From Ilyonectria destructans (Eukaryota > Ascomycota > Sordariomycetes > Hypocreales > Nectriaceae), in NCBI GenBank assembly GCA_020740775.1, contig JAHEWK010000013.1, positions 1,798,001 through 1,862,000 of the forward strand: a stretch of DNA of 64,000 nt, in the 5' to 3' direction. Numbering within the stretch: the stretch's first letter is position 1; each line of letters begins with the position of its first letter. This document shows, in pieces, positions 13,161 through 24,136 of this stretch. The translations under genes were made by a program, and so were the position numbers. Below the pieces are notes generated by a model, which was not told the DNA's origin, did no database searches, and worked only from the letters and a program-made list of their open reading frames with translations.

Positions 13161-13983
13161 ATGGCTACGCTGGGGCTGGACGACGATGAGCTCAAGGCCC
13201 TCGAGCAGACGCTGGGCAGGCTGGCACAGCTGTCGAGCAGCATCCAGAGCTTGAAAATGGACCTCATCAAGAGCAACCCTCTGCCGCCTCCGTACGTCCT
13301 CCAGAGTTCTGGCGTTTGAAGTCGGTGTTTCACGGGTTACTGACCTTCACCGCAACTGCAGATCCTCCCTTCAGGCATCGGCCCAGATCCTGCAGCGCAA
13401 CCTACAGACCGTCCTCGACAGCCTGAGCGAGAACTCGGACATCTTGACTCGCATGGCCATTCACCCCTCGACCAACTACCCCGGCCGCACGCAGGAGAAC
13501 GTCCTGACGCAGCTGCTCCGCAAGAAGCTCGAGCCGGACGTCGAGGAGCTCGTCGCCGACGGTCGCGACACTGCCCGTCTCGCCACCCCGGCCGGTATCG
13601 AGGATCTGCAGGACATCTGGCACGAGCTGCGCGAGTGGACCCACGGTCGCATCGCCGAGTACGTCCGTGACGAGGCCGGTGACGTGTACACCGCCGAGGA
13701 GCGCGCCGCCGGTACGGAGAGCGTGCGGACGGGCCTGCGCCGGGATGTGGAGGACGAGGACGAGAGCGACGATGAAGAAGATGACAATGGAGGCGGCGAG
13801 GGCGAGTCTGCCGCCGCGCAGCTGGCCAGGGGCCCCGAGCCGGAGACAATGCTGTGGTTCGCGGCCAGGGGAGACTTTGAGGTGCCGCGGAACGTCGAGT
13901 ATGAGCGCAAGGTAGGCGTCAAGAAGGGGCTAGAAGGCGTCAACATTCCTCCGGAGCCGATGCAGGGCATCGGTTTGTCGTAG
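13161..13983 (+). CDS. MED8: Mediator complex subunit 8
   Basis: Exons 13161-13291 and 13362-13983 (intron 13292-13361, GTACGT...CTGCAG) join in frame to 250 aa. The N-terminus (MATLGLDDDELKALEQ, then a helix ending LKMDLI) and the helical core containing HPSTNYPGRTQENVL and LLRKKLEPDVEELV are characteristic of fungal Med8. Med8 is a head-module subunit of Mediator, which links activators to RNA polymerase II in the nucleus. An acidic, Gly/Glu/Asp-rich linker lies at about residues 190-215. The start is the first ATG that gives the conserved N-terminal helix. Assignment rests on recalled family pattern rather than a search. Confidence 0.85.
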
Positions 13984-15038
13984 GATGGCCGGCTACGCAC
14001 CCGACGTCGGTCAAGCATCGAGAACGTCGCGGAGAATGGCAAAAGGGGGGCTAGCGGTCCGGACCGAGGATGCTCTAGGGCCAGAGCTAAGCTGGGAGGT
14101 TGTTTGAGGCCTGCATATTGTACATGATACCATGAGACTGCGACAAAGGCTGTCCGCAGCAATACGTTTAGGGCATGGGGATATTGGGGTAATCTGTTCT
14201 GAGACCTAATGATGGCGCACTGCCACGAATCTTATCACACGAATCTTGCAATTCTGTATTACGTCCTTCCAGCAACCTTTCAGCCTCGACTACGAGAGTC
14301 TAAGGCTAGTTAAGCCATTGGCAAAACCGACAGGAATTTGGTTAAGCGATGTTAATCATGTATTCGCCAATGATTCCTTGTTGCCTTATCTGGATGGACG
14401 CCGCGTCACATATTTGACTCGCAATTGGTTCTAGAACGGGACTATGGCGCAGCATGGATTTTGTCTTTCCCTCTCCCAGCTGAGCGGTTTGACGTTTCCC
14501 GTTGTGCGTGGCAAGACGGGGCATCTGACCTGTAACTTTGGGGCTAAGACATGATGATTGAATCATGACAGCGGATCCGTCGCTTGGCGAGGTATCTCAA
14601 CCAGCGACAGCTGCTCTCCGCGCCGGACACAATCAGCACCAAGCATCAGATACTACCCCGATATGAATTCAACCTTCTCTTGTCGGCCTGGGGGATAAGC
14701 TGACCTAAGTACACGTCGCCCAGGTTGGCTGACGCTGCTTCGACCTTGGTGCTGTCTCGCCAATGGCAAACGGCGACGCCGCCACCACATGTCGTCAGCG
14801 AGACCTTCTTGGCGCCATGCTAACGCCTGGCCTCAGCCGTCATTGCTCCCTTGGGAACGGACTGCCCTTCGCGCTCCCCGTGGACCAACGGCACACGCCG
14901 CCCGCTAGTGCTCACGTGTGCCAGCTGAGCTGGGCTTTTGGGTCTTGCGAGGGCCGGTGGGCGTCATGATGGGCGTGGTCTGGATGGTGGTTTACTTATA
15001 CCGATGGCTTGCGGGGGGTCCGGTCGGGAGGGGAAACG
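13984..15038. other. Intergenic region
   Basis: About 1.05 kb between MED8 and the next plus-strand gene. The middle (about 14240-14440) is more AT-rich than its flanks. I see no gene or RNA. Confidence 0.5.
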
Positions 15039-16160
15039 ATGGAGCTTACCCTCAATTGCGAAGCTCTGTCGCCCTCTCTCCTTTCCTCTCCATCGATGTT
15101 TTCATTCATCCAAATGATGGACTACTGCCTCCTCCAAGACAACCTCCATTCGTACATGGACATGGACAGCTGCGAGGTGCCGTGCGGGTCGTCGGCGGTA
15201 GTGGATACCATCAGCGATGAAGCGCCGGCGCCGAGCTCCACTTGCGCTTCCACCTCCGACGCAGGAGAGCCCAGCATCACGGGTTTCTTAGACCTGCCGT
15301 CCGAGATCCGACTTCAGATTTACCACTGGCTGCATCTCATGTGCCCCGTACGGCACGCACAGCTGGCCCCGTGGTATCCCACCCCGGTACACTGCCAATA
15401 CATTCTACGGCGTGTTGTCGACGGCGACGAGCCGACCACCGATGAACCGGACACTACAGAGCCCAAGCCAACATCTACATCGCCATCGTCAGGCATGCTC
15501 TCACCATTCCGACCTCTCTCCGGCCTCCCGACAGGCCTCCTCCGGTCCAACTCTCAAATATACCACGAATCGCGATTACTACCATTCACCGCCAACGAAT
15601 TTGTCTTTGTCAACTGGTTCGCATCCGGGCTCTGGGCGGCCCGCGCCTTTACACGGGCGCTGGAGCCGTGGCAGCGCCGCGACATGCGCTTCGTGCGGCT
15701 TGAGATCCTGGCGCGGGACCTCGTGGGCAACGGCGGCGGTAACGGCGCGGGCCAGGAAGAGTGGCTCGCCCTGTGCGACGACTGGGCGCCGGGGGTGCGT
15801 GGCCTGCGGATGAAGCTGGTGCTCGGGGGCACGGCGACGGGCGTCATGGCGACGAGCGCGGGGGCCGGCCCGGAGAAGGAGGCCGGCGGGTTCGCGGAGC
15901 TCCAGGAGCTGTCGCGGCAGCGGATCGCGAACGGCCTGAGCCGCATGGGCAAGCTGGAGCAGGTGGAGATGGAGCTGGTGACGCGGGAGCTGAAGAAGGG
16001 CGACAAGCTACGGTGGTGTGCGGCCCTGCAGGAGGAGCTGAGGGCGGCTCCCGGACTCGAAGGGCTAAGGGTCGCGTGTACAGAGAAGTTGCAAGAGAAG
16101 ATGGAGTGGATCAAGCAGGGGATCGGGATGAAGCATCTGCAGGGTCTGACTGAGTATTGA
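15039..16160 (+). CDS. 2EXR/F-box-like domain protein, function unknown
   Basis: A single exon of 373 aa from the first in-frame ATG (15039); ATGs at 15096 and 15114 are alternative starts. Residues from about 86 read GFLDLPSEIRLQIYHWL, a fold start shared by fungal 2EXR and F-box-like proteins (LPxEIRxxIYxxL). The later SGLPTGLLRSNSQIYHESRLLPF followed by an Asn/Phe-rich segment is also typical of that family. The C-terminal half is helical and charged. These proteins are very numerous in filamentous ascomycetes and almost all are uncharacterised; a role as substrate adaptor is only a guess from the F-box-like start. GC content rises sharply in the second half of the gene. Confidence 0.75.
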   Translation: MELTLNCEALSPSLLSSPSMFSFIQMMDYCLLQDNLHSYMDMDSCEVPCGSSAVVDTISDEAPAPSSTCASTSDAGEPSITGFLDLPSEIRLQIYHWLHLMCPVRHAQLAPWYPTPVHCQYILRRVVDGDEPTTDEPDTTEPKPTSTSPSSGMLSPFRPLSGLPTGLLRSNSQIYHESRLLPFTANEFVFVNWFASGLWAARAFTRALEPWQRRDMRFVRLEILARDLVGNGGGNGAGQEEWLALCDDWAPGVRGLRMKLVLGGTATGVMATSAGAGPEKEAGGFAELQELSRQRIANGLSRMGKLEQVEMELVTRELKKGDKLRWCAALQEELRAAPGLEGLRVACTEKLQEKMEWIKQGIGMKHLQGLTEY

Positions 16161-17388
16161 TTGAGTGGGGGTTGGCGCGTCTCTTCTGGTTATGACTCCA
16201 GCTCAAGCAGGCTGATCAACGTTATCATGTACATGGGCTGGGAGTCTGAAGGCGTTGATTGTTTTTGCGGAAGCGATTGGGGTGGAGTTTGTTTATTACA
16301 TCAACATACCTGTCATGATACCAATTTGCAAAATCTGACACATTCGTCAATTGAGCTTTTCTCCGATCCGTAGGTGGGTGATTGAAACAGCCGCGAAGCA
16401 ATAAGCAGAGAAGCTATTTTACGACTCTGACTCCGTTAATTGCAGCGTCATATCATCTCCAAGCTCCGGTGTCCGGCCCGCAGCTGGCGCCGCAACCCGC
16501 AATATGGGGGCCACGAATGCGAGACGAGATGATTACAGCAAATTAACCCACTCATCTAGTCATCTCTTCTTCAATTGCGTCGTATTGTCTTTCTGTTGTT
16601 GCGGTGAACAAGCCTGCAGCCGACCATCGGATCTCATCTCGGGGCCCCGCGGTCTGCCAGTTGCCGTGCGTAAGCCTGGGGTGCCGCTCTTGGGGCAAAG
16701 GGGCTGTTCGTCCGAGAATCCTCGACGCTGAATCGGCCACCGGCGACACGCTAGACTGATCTGGTCGAAGGAAGTGCTGCAGAGTGGCTGCAGAGTGCTG
16801 CAGAGCGCCGCGAACGCATGTGACTTCGCGCGACTCTCGCCCGGCGGCATGAGTCACGTCGCACGCACGTCACTGCTTCACGGCGTGTAATAGTAAGGCG
16901 TATTGCGATACCCGCATCGTCTGTGAACCTGTGACTCCGTGCAGCGAGGCTAGGGCGCGCAACTTGTGACTCGTCCTTGATTGGCCGTGTTCGAGTTGCT
17001 GTGTGAATGTATTAATACTTGATGCCGCGGGAACGACGGTTTCTGCCTGATTTACTATTATTCCTCCTCTTTCAGTAACTTGGCCATTTTCCTGGTCGAC
17101 CCGTCTGGAATCAACCGGTGCTCAGCTATCCCCGGAGTGCCCGCTTTCAATTGGTGTCAGCAGCCTCAACGTCATCCATCACACCTCGCTGTAGCTCACC
17201 CCGCCGCCGCTCGCCGCTCGTTGTCGCCCCACAGTTGCAGCATCTCAAACCGAGCCTCACACACGACTTGAGACTCGCAACTCGCAACTCGCCACAGCTA
17301 CGACTTTTAATGGCCCGTCGTAGCTCATGAGAAATCGAGCCTGTTTTGTCTAGTTTCCACTAACCGCCAAATCGCAAACCTGCTCACC
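16161..17388. other. Intergenic region
   Basis: About 1.2 kb between plus-strand genes. Short CTGCAGAG repeats occur near 16775-16805. No gene is supported. Confidence 0.45.
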
Positions 17389-18111
17389 ATGGAAGCCCGT
17401 TGCCAGTGCGGGTCCGTGTCCTTCACGACCCCCCTCCCGCAGCCCCTCGCCCTCTACATCTGCCACTGCTCCGAGTGTCGCCGCCAGACGAGCTCGGCGT
17501 TTGGCACCTCAGCCATTTTCCCGAGCTTCAGTCTGCCCGAATCGGAGCTGTTGAGCTGCTACAGGTAGGCGCCGCTTGTGCGGGGAAGACGACTGCGTAG
17601 TGAGAACTCGAGAACTGATCCAACGGCCGCGAATAGTCGACCCACGGCTTCAGGGCATAAGCTGTATTGGTATGTATATGATAATCGCCTTCTTGAGAGG
17701 CCTGCTCGCAATCATTCCACGCACTAACAGGCTTGCTACGCAGCTACTTCTGCCGAAATTGCGGAACCCGTCTCATTCACACCACACCGGTACGAAGGAA
17801 CCTCCATCCGTTTGATAAAGTATCACCAAACATGCCCAGAAAATTGACACTCACTCAAGTCCCAGACCAAAAATGTCGTCTCTGTAAAGGGAGGCTGCCT
17901 CGAGGGGCTCGATTGGAAGCGCGCCATCCACATCTGGACCAAGACGGCCATGGTGCCCATCCCCGAGGGCTCCGAGACGCACTCGGAGGAGTCGGGTTAC
18001 ACCGACTACGGCTGCACCCAGGAGGAACTCGACCAACCCGGCGAGTTGCAAGGTAGTGGCGGCTGCCATCAAGCACAAGCGGCGAGTGCTTGTGAGCTGA
18101 CTAAATCATAG
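17389..18111 (+). CDS. GFA (glutathione-dependent formaldehyde-activating-like) zinc protein
   Basis: Four exons, 17389-17564, 17637-17669, 17744-17789 and 17866-18111, keep frame and give 166 aa. The product has the GFA/CENP-V fold metal ligands: CQC at residues 5-7, CHCSEC at about 26-31, and CYFCRNC in exon 3, followed by GTRLIHTTP and a GGC loop. Homologues are small cytosolic zinc proteins named after glutathione-dependent formaldehyde-activating enzyme, although for most fungal members no activity is proven. Exon 2 is only 33 nt, but it restores the conserved RPTASG segment before the second cysteine cluster, which supports the model. An alternative donor (GTAGTG) near 18050 could change the last residues. 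Confidence 0.82.
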
Positions 18112-18370
18112 GTTGAGGTAGAGTTGCTGTTTTGTGCGTGCGTTGCTCCTACGAGATACCTGGTGTGTTTTGCTGTTGCGTGCCTGGGTCGCCCATGGAG
18201 TAGTGATGTATTTGGGCCGAGTGATGGCTGACGCAGTTGACGGAGTTGTGACATTCAACATTAATCAAGAAAAAAGTTTGCGGGTGATTACAGGCGCATT
18301 CGACGCACAGTTGGGTATATTGGGTTCATAATCTCATGGCAGGAGTTATCAATAAACGGAGCTATTTGTC

Positions 18371-19490
18371 TTATACCAACGTCTCCTCAATGCTCCTTCT
18401 ATTATCTTCATCCGTCTCTCTCGCTCGATCCTCTCCTGCTGACTGCCCACCGGGCTTGTTTACGTCGGAGTGCTTCGCGGGATCGAAAACATACATGGGG
18501 AACTCGAGGAACACTGTCCGTTTCAGGACGGTGGGCATCTTCTCGTACAGCTGTGGTGGGAATGGGATGAGAATACTGGTTCGGTTGAGCCAGCGCTTGT
18601 ATCCCTCCCAATTTTGGCCTTTCTCGTACCGCGTCTTGGCTTTGGGCTGCTCGGACAGAGTCAATCCAGACACGAACATGAGGAGGATCGTGAGAAAGAA
18701 GGGCCCGACGATGCTGGCATAGAGGGCTTTGAAAGCCTGGCCGCCGACATATCCATCTGCCGCGGAGGAGACGGCAATCATGTAGATGGCTGGGGAGTGT
18801 TAGTGGATGCTTGAGTTGGCTGGAGAGCGAATTTGCAAAATTGAACGAGGATTTCACCAAAGTAGTTTGGGTGGCGCGACCACGCAAAGAAGCCTTTATC
18901 ACAAACATCTCTTCCATTGTGCGTCTTCCGAAAGCGATACTTTTGCACATCACTCACGCTCTCCATGACGAACCCAATTGCAAACATGACGATTCCCGCA
19001 ATGTCCCTACCCGTCCCGAAGCGGTGCTGGGGATAGCGCGTGACGGCGGGGGAGTTGAGCAACGTTACGGGCAGTGAGACGGTCCAAACCCAGAACATCT
19101 GGAAGACCCAAAAGCCAAGGAAAGGGAAGAAGCGGTCGCGTTTATCGTCGAAGCGGTCATCCTTGCCGGTGCGGAGGATGCGGAAGAGCAGGAATCCAGA
19201 GAGGCGGAGCGCCCAGGCGACCAGGAAGAGGCTGGCGACGACTTGGCGTGCATGGTGATGGCCGCTGAAGGCGAGAGTGAGGATGGCCAGGAGGGCGAAG
19301 TTGGTGCCGCCTGCGAAGTCTATGGATTGTCAGCCTGGATTGTTTAAGACCATGACGAGGAATCAGACCGACCAGTGAGCTTATCGAATTTAAAGGTAAA
19401 TGCAATGGCGAAGAAGAAGAGCTGGTAGGCGACAGTGATGATAGCCGTGATTGCCAGGTAGTAGTCGTCAAGGACGTGGACGACAGCCAT
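18371..19490 (-). CDS. DUF1295 / steroid-reductase-like multi-pass membrane protein
   Basis: Read on the minus strand, exons 19373-19490, 18837-19319 and 18371-18789 give 339 aa. Hydrophobic helices start at the N-terminus (VLDDYYLAITAIITVAY) and recur through the protein. The motif WSRHPNYFGEIL is the hallmark of the DUF1295 group related to steroid 5-alpha-reductases and isoprenylcysteine methyltransferases; the substrate is unknown. Intron 1 (19320-19372) is GT-AG. Intron 2 (18790-18836, 47 nt, with CACTAAC before the acceptor) keeps GEILVQF only if a GC donor is used. The nearest GT donor in the right phase would delete that conserved motif. The hydrophilic C-terminal 40 residues look disordered. 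It converges on the GFA gene with about 260 bp between stops. Confidence 0.8.
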
Positions 19491-21593
19491 GGCGACGAGA
19501 TTAGATGAATATGCGAAGGATGAATAAGTGACACAGGAAGGAGAGCCACGGTGATAAAGCGACAATACGGACTTCACTACAATGAGTATTATTATCCTCG
19601 CATGGCGGCAGAACAGCGCGCCTCAAATGTCTTTAAAGTGTCTTGATCTCTCAGTCGATGGCGGAGCGAATTAGTGTCGTCATCATCGAGACCGAGAGTC
19701 GTAGGCAAGTATCCGCCATGATATTTTGTATGGCGGGGTACTTGTACGCTGTTAGTCGCGATCTAGAACGAAGATGGAATCTTGGGCATCACAGTCGATC
19801 GAGTCGACCACCTGCAATCTAAAGCGGATGCGCCTACTGCGTACCTTAAGTTTATTGCTCCCATGCGCCCTGACAATGCAGTAAATTAAACTCCATGTGT
19901 ATTAGTTAGTTCAAGATCTGGCAGATCTGCCTCGAGGGGGGTCACGTGTGGTCAGTACCGCAATCACCGCCAGCACCGACCAAAACCTGGCTTTCTTTCT
20001 TTCTTCTTCTTCCTCTCACCCACCCTGAGCTACCGGAATGCCCTGAGCCTGTCCGTCCACTTTCGACAATGACACGACCAGGCTGAAAAAGCGGAGCCCC
20101 GTCGCCTAGAACCGTCGCCGAGTTGCATTGTTGATGGGGCAGCTCGCCCAACGTGGCTGGCTCGGCACAGCCTCCGAAACACTGGGGACGAACAAGCGTG
20201 TGCCAGGATCCGAGTCGTATCCTGGAACCGCCTAACCGATTGACGGTCCAGTGCAGTGAGGCGAGTGAGTCCCCCCCCGTCGCGATGGGAAGAGGCGGTG
20301 GTGGGCTCTTGGTACATAATGCCGAGATGGCATTTCTCATGCAGGACCCTTTTTCTTCATTTCATTTCAGTCCAGGCCAGCCATCATCTCGCTTTCCATG
20401 CAAGCGCCATCTTGGCTCTCGAGTCTCGACGCTCGACGCTCACGGATTCGCCCTCCCAATGCGCCACGCTAGCATCTGCTGCACAATCCGTCCCATCTCA
20501 GCGCCTGCTGCGGGAGGATCGGCCACCTTGACACTCATGGGCCCTCACCACGCGTTTGATTCCCGTCGCCTGGTACTTCTTGGCCCTCTGGCCATGGCAC
20601 TTGTTCTGTGGCGCCACTGCAGCCCCCCCATCAGCGCAAAAGAGTCGATTCCAGCAATCGGCGACTGAGAGACCGGATGATGTGGGTGCGGCCCCTTGTT
20701 CATCATATCCCGGTCCTTGTCGTTCCTCGAGACCTGACTTCTCAAGGCTTTTCCTTTCATTTTCCAAGACGAGCAATTCTCGGGATTATACCAGTTGCTG
20801 TGTGAATTCGGTCCAAGTTGCGAAAACTGAGGCAGTCATGTGAAACCGTCCCGTCTCTGCTTTGCCAAACTGCGACGTCACACCCCCTAATGACCATCTC
20901 AGCCTTCCATCGAGCAAGCGCTTGTCAGGACTCCGTCTCAAAAGAGCCCGCCCACCCACACACCCGCCGCATCTACCCCTGGCTATGCCAACCAGTATCC
21001 CTGGTCCTGCCTAACTATCACAGTATCAATCCCCGTTTGAGGCTCAGTCTCGACCCCCAGATTCAGAATGCCAACCCGAGACAGCCTTCTTAGCTCCCTT
21101 GGCGCCGGTACCACGCTTGCCCTACTGAACGGCTTTTCGGAACATGCCAGGGGAGGTTGAGGGCCCTCTCCAGAGTACGTAGTACTTGTCTCGTGGTGCC
21201 ATTCTTCCCTCCCATCGATCTCCCTTTTCCCTTTTCCTATTCTCCGTTTCTCCGTTGTAGATAATCTTTCCCTCGCTCATTGATCGTTTCCGTGCCGTCG
21301 GGCTAGGACCTGACGACATATCGACTCGCTTCCTCCATTCCTTTCTTTACCTGCCTCGGGCAAACATTTCCATCTCCAGCCTATACAGGCATCGCGCCAC
21401 GAGCGTCTAATCTATTAACCTAGGTACCATCTCGTACCTCGACGATCGACTCTACCTACGGCCTAGCGTTCCTTACATTTCTTCGGGTTGACCCCAACTA
21501 TACCCAACATCAACGGCTGGACCGGTGTACCACTCTTTTGCGCAAATCGTAGGAACATATCGAGTCATCGACATCAAGTAATCGGAATTCACG
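19491..21593. other. 2.1 kb divergent intergenic region
   Basis: It lies between the starts of a minus-strand and a plus-strand gene and so holds both promoters. Plus-strand sequence from about 21130 to 21590 is pyrimidine-rich, fitting a 5' UTR for the next gene. A 171-codon frame at 20153-20668 has no recognisable domain and reads like chance coding. Confidence 0.5.
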
Positions 21594-23015
21594 ATGAGGA
21601 TAATCACTCAGAGTTTCTGGGCCGCGTCCTTCTTTCTTGCTCAGGTCAGTGTCTTAAACCAAGAGTCGGGGTATCAATGAGCTAATGGGATTAAAGGCTG
21701 GAGCCAGCGGTCAGAATGGACACCGCCACTGGGGAAAGAGACAGGACTCCGGTACAGAGAGTGCTGCACCTCCAGCGACGACTCCCAAGTTTGAAGGGTA
21801 AGTCGCAGTCGAATTATATGTTTTGGGGGGTTTATCACTAACGTCGTTTCCTAGGCTTCGACTCTCATACGTCACGGAGTTTGAGACCACGACCGAGAAA
21901 GTGACGGAAACGCAGTTGACGGAGGTCACTGTAGCCGCTGATGCGACTACCATCACTCAGATCGTCACGCAGGCTGCTGAAGCGCCCGTAAGCACTCCAA
22001 ATCATGGCATTCCTCATGGCCTCTGTACTAAAAAATTCTTTACAGGCAGCTGTCACAATCACCGAGACGGTACATACTCTCCGAACTTGCTCCCATAATT
22101 TCGATATTCTAACTCTCACAAGGTCGTTCAGCCCCTCACAGTGACGGAGGTGGTCACGGTGGGTGGCGAGGCTCCGGTAAGTGCACATCAATCTTCAACT
22201 ATCCGCCACATACTGACACAAGGAAGGCTGCAATCACGGTCACCGAGACCGTCGCCGGGGCGTGTGAAAATCAGGTAAGAATCCATCTTGTCCCCCACCA
22301 AATAGGTCGTTGCTAACGCCCCCAGGCCAATCCCGTTCTCAGCGGAACGGAGAGCGTCGCCTTTCAAAACGGCGTCGGTGTCTCCACGGTTCCCATTGCT
22401 CTGAGTGCCCTGCCAACTACCACCTTCGCCCAGGACCCTCTTGCGGCCGACCCAGCATCCACATCGGTGGCGGCTATTTCTGATGTCCCGGCTGACACAG
22501 AAAACGCCGTCAGCTCTGTCGCTGCTCCCACTACTGCCGCTGCCTCCTCTGCTGCTGCCTCCTCTGCTGCTGCCTCTTCATCTGCTGCTGCGTCCTCCTC
22601 TGTCGCCGCCTCTTCATCCGCTGCTGCCTCTTCGTCCGCTGCTGCCTCTTCATCCGCTGCTGCCTCTTCGGCTGTCGCTGCCTCCTCTGCTGCTGCCTCT
22701 TCGTCTGTCGCGACCACCACGTCAAGCAAGTCGATGAATCCCGAGGTCACAATGACACAGACGACTGCCTCTCAGGGAGAACCTACCGATTTTGTTGCCT
22801 CCGTGGAACTGGGTGGTCTTCGACCTGACCCTTCGGCGGAACTTGGATCGGTTGTCGAGGTATCGCCCTCCACGGAAGCGGAAGCAGAGGCGTCGTCGGT
22901 CAGGACCCGAGCCAAAATCAACGTATCTACTTTGAGCCTCAGCAGTGTCCTGAACCTGGGAAAGCTGCAGCCACTTACGGCAGGCATCGCAGCCCGGGCG
23001 ACTCAGGCCATGTAA
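21594..23015 (+). CDS. Secreted Ala/Ser-rich protein assembled from phase-0 microexons
   Basis: Seven exons: 21594-21644, 21697-21797, 21855-21987, 22046-22069, 22123-22176, 22227-22274 and 22326-23015. Introns are 50-58 nt, all GT-AG, and the spliced frame is open for 366 aa. Residues 1 to about 18 form a signal peptide; a Kex2-type site GKR|QDS follows near residue 33. Exons 3-6 encode a threonine-rich valine repeat (VTETQLTEVTV, AAVTITET, TVTEVVTV, AAITVTETV). Exons 4, 5 and 6 are 24, 54 and 48 nt and all flanked by phase-0 introns, so skipping any of them keeps frame. Residues about 195-270 are an Ala/Ser tract (GCTGCC/TCC repeats). There is no C-terminal hydrophobic GPI signal. I do not recognise the family; a secreted, O-glycosylated wall or surface protein is inferred from composition. 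Confidence 0.75.
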
Positions 23016-23239
23016 ATTAGCGAGTAGTCGAGGGGTCGATTTGCGATTAGATCCACTTTGTATAAGACAAGGAAGTTTTGGCGATACCGCTTGGAGAAGA
23101 TGTATATATAGATTTGTTTCCATAAAGTGATAATAACATGAGCGAGTCTCATTAAATCTAAACCTTTGCGTGCATTGTCCATGTAGGGGTATCATGCCAT
23201 GTTTTTGCCTCCCCTTTCCCAAACGCCGGGTGAATGTTT

Positions 23240-24136
23240 TCATTTCTTGTCTGCAGCCGCGCCCCTTGATGCTAGTTTCATCTTCTTGGCCTGTCGCTTG
23301 CTCATCGTTTGTGTGTCCTCCTCGCCGCTCTTGCGCTTCTGGTTCTGGCCCTTGTTCTTATTCTTGTTTTTCTTGCCAGTCTGACCATCGGTGACTTCAC
23401 CTTGGTCCTCCTCGTCCCGCTTCGCGACGTCGACCACGTCGATAACGCCCCTGAAACCGCTTCTCTTCATACCCTCGTTGACAACCACGCCGCGGGGTAT
23501 GGCACCGAGACCCAGTATGCCCTTCTCGCTCGGCAATCCCCAGACGCTGAGCAGGTTGACGACGTCGGCGGGAGCGCGCAGGGACAGCGCGTCCTTAGCG
23601 GCGCTGCTGAGTATGATGCCGCGACCGCGGGTGGCGCGGACGAGGTTAGCGACGTTACCGATGAAGGTGGCGCGGCCGCGGGCGTCGGCAGCCAGCGCCT
23701 GGGCGTAGCACACCTCGAAGCGTACGCCGCGGGTGACGGCGGTCATGCAGTTCTTTGGGCGGAAGTGGAAGGGGAAGTGCTGGCTGAGGTCGAGCGAGAT
23801 GAGCGGGATGTCGAGGTTGATGCAGGCGTTCTGGAAGCCCTTTTCGGTAAGGGGCTGGACGGCGACAATGTCGTAGGCGGCGACGAGGGTCTGCAGGCGG
23901 AACGTGGGCGCGGGCGTGTCGCCGAGGGGCATGGTGGCGCGGTGGAGGATGCTGGGGAGCTTCTTGTTCGCGGACGAGACGGGCGGGAACGGCGCGGTGG
24001 GAACGGCGGGGATGGGCAGCTCGAGGGTGTGGTTAAGGGCGACGGTGGCATAGCCGAGGGCGGAGGCGAGGGTGAGGAGCTGGAGGAGCTGGTCTGGGGT
24101 CGTGGAGGGCGACCAGGCCACATTGAGGTCGTACAT
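23240..24136 (-). CDS. RPP1: RNase P/MRP subunit Rpp1 (p30)
   Basis: A single exon of 298 aa. MYDLNVAW at the N-terminus, then ALGYATVALNHTLELP, and later DIVAVQPLTEKGFQNAC with DIPLISLDLSQ, fit the TIM-barrel-like p30 family (yeast Rpp1, human RPP30; yeast protein 293 aa). It is a protein subunit of nuclear RNase P and RNase MRP, needed for tRNA 5' maturation and pre-rRNA processing. The C-terminal 50 residues are a Lys/Gln-rich basic tail resembling a nuclear or RNA-binding extension. It is divergent from the zinc-ribbon gene at 25137. The long frame on the opposite strand over this gene is a GC-rich shadow. Confidence 0.92.
   Translation of the reverse strand: MYDLNVAWSPSTTPDQLLQLLTLASALGYATVALNHTLELPIPAVPTAPFPPVSSANKKLPSILHRATMPLGDTPAPTFRLQTLVAAYDIVAVQPLTEKGFQNACINLDIPLISLDLSQHFPFHFRPKNCMTAVTRGVRFEVCYAQALAADARGRATFIGNVANLVRATRGRGIILSSAAKDALSLRAPADVVNLLSVWGLPSEKGILGLGAIPRGVVVNEGMKRSGFRGVIDVVDVAKRDEEDQGEVTDGQTGKKNKNKNKGQNQKRKSGEEDTQTMSKRQAKKMKLASRGAAADKK

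Noticed and set aside
15009..15038. Upstream extension of the 2EXR-like gene
   Set aside because: It would require a non-ATG start; the first ATG at 15039 is adequate.
20153..20668. 171-codon plus-strand frame in the 19.5-21.6 kb intergenic region
   Set aside because: No domain or helix pattern and no supporting splice structure; probably chance.
22364..22750. Glu/Ala-rich 128-codon minus-strand frame over the Ala/Ser tract
   Set aside because: It is the complement of the GCTGCC/TCC repeat in the plus-strand gene; its composition follows from the repeat and there is no splice or start support.
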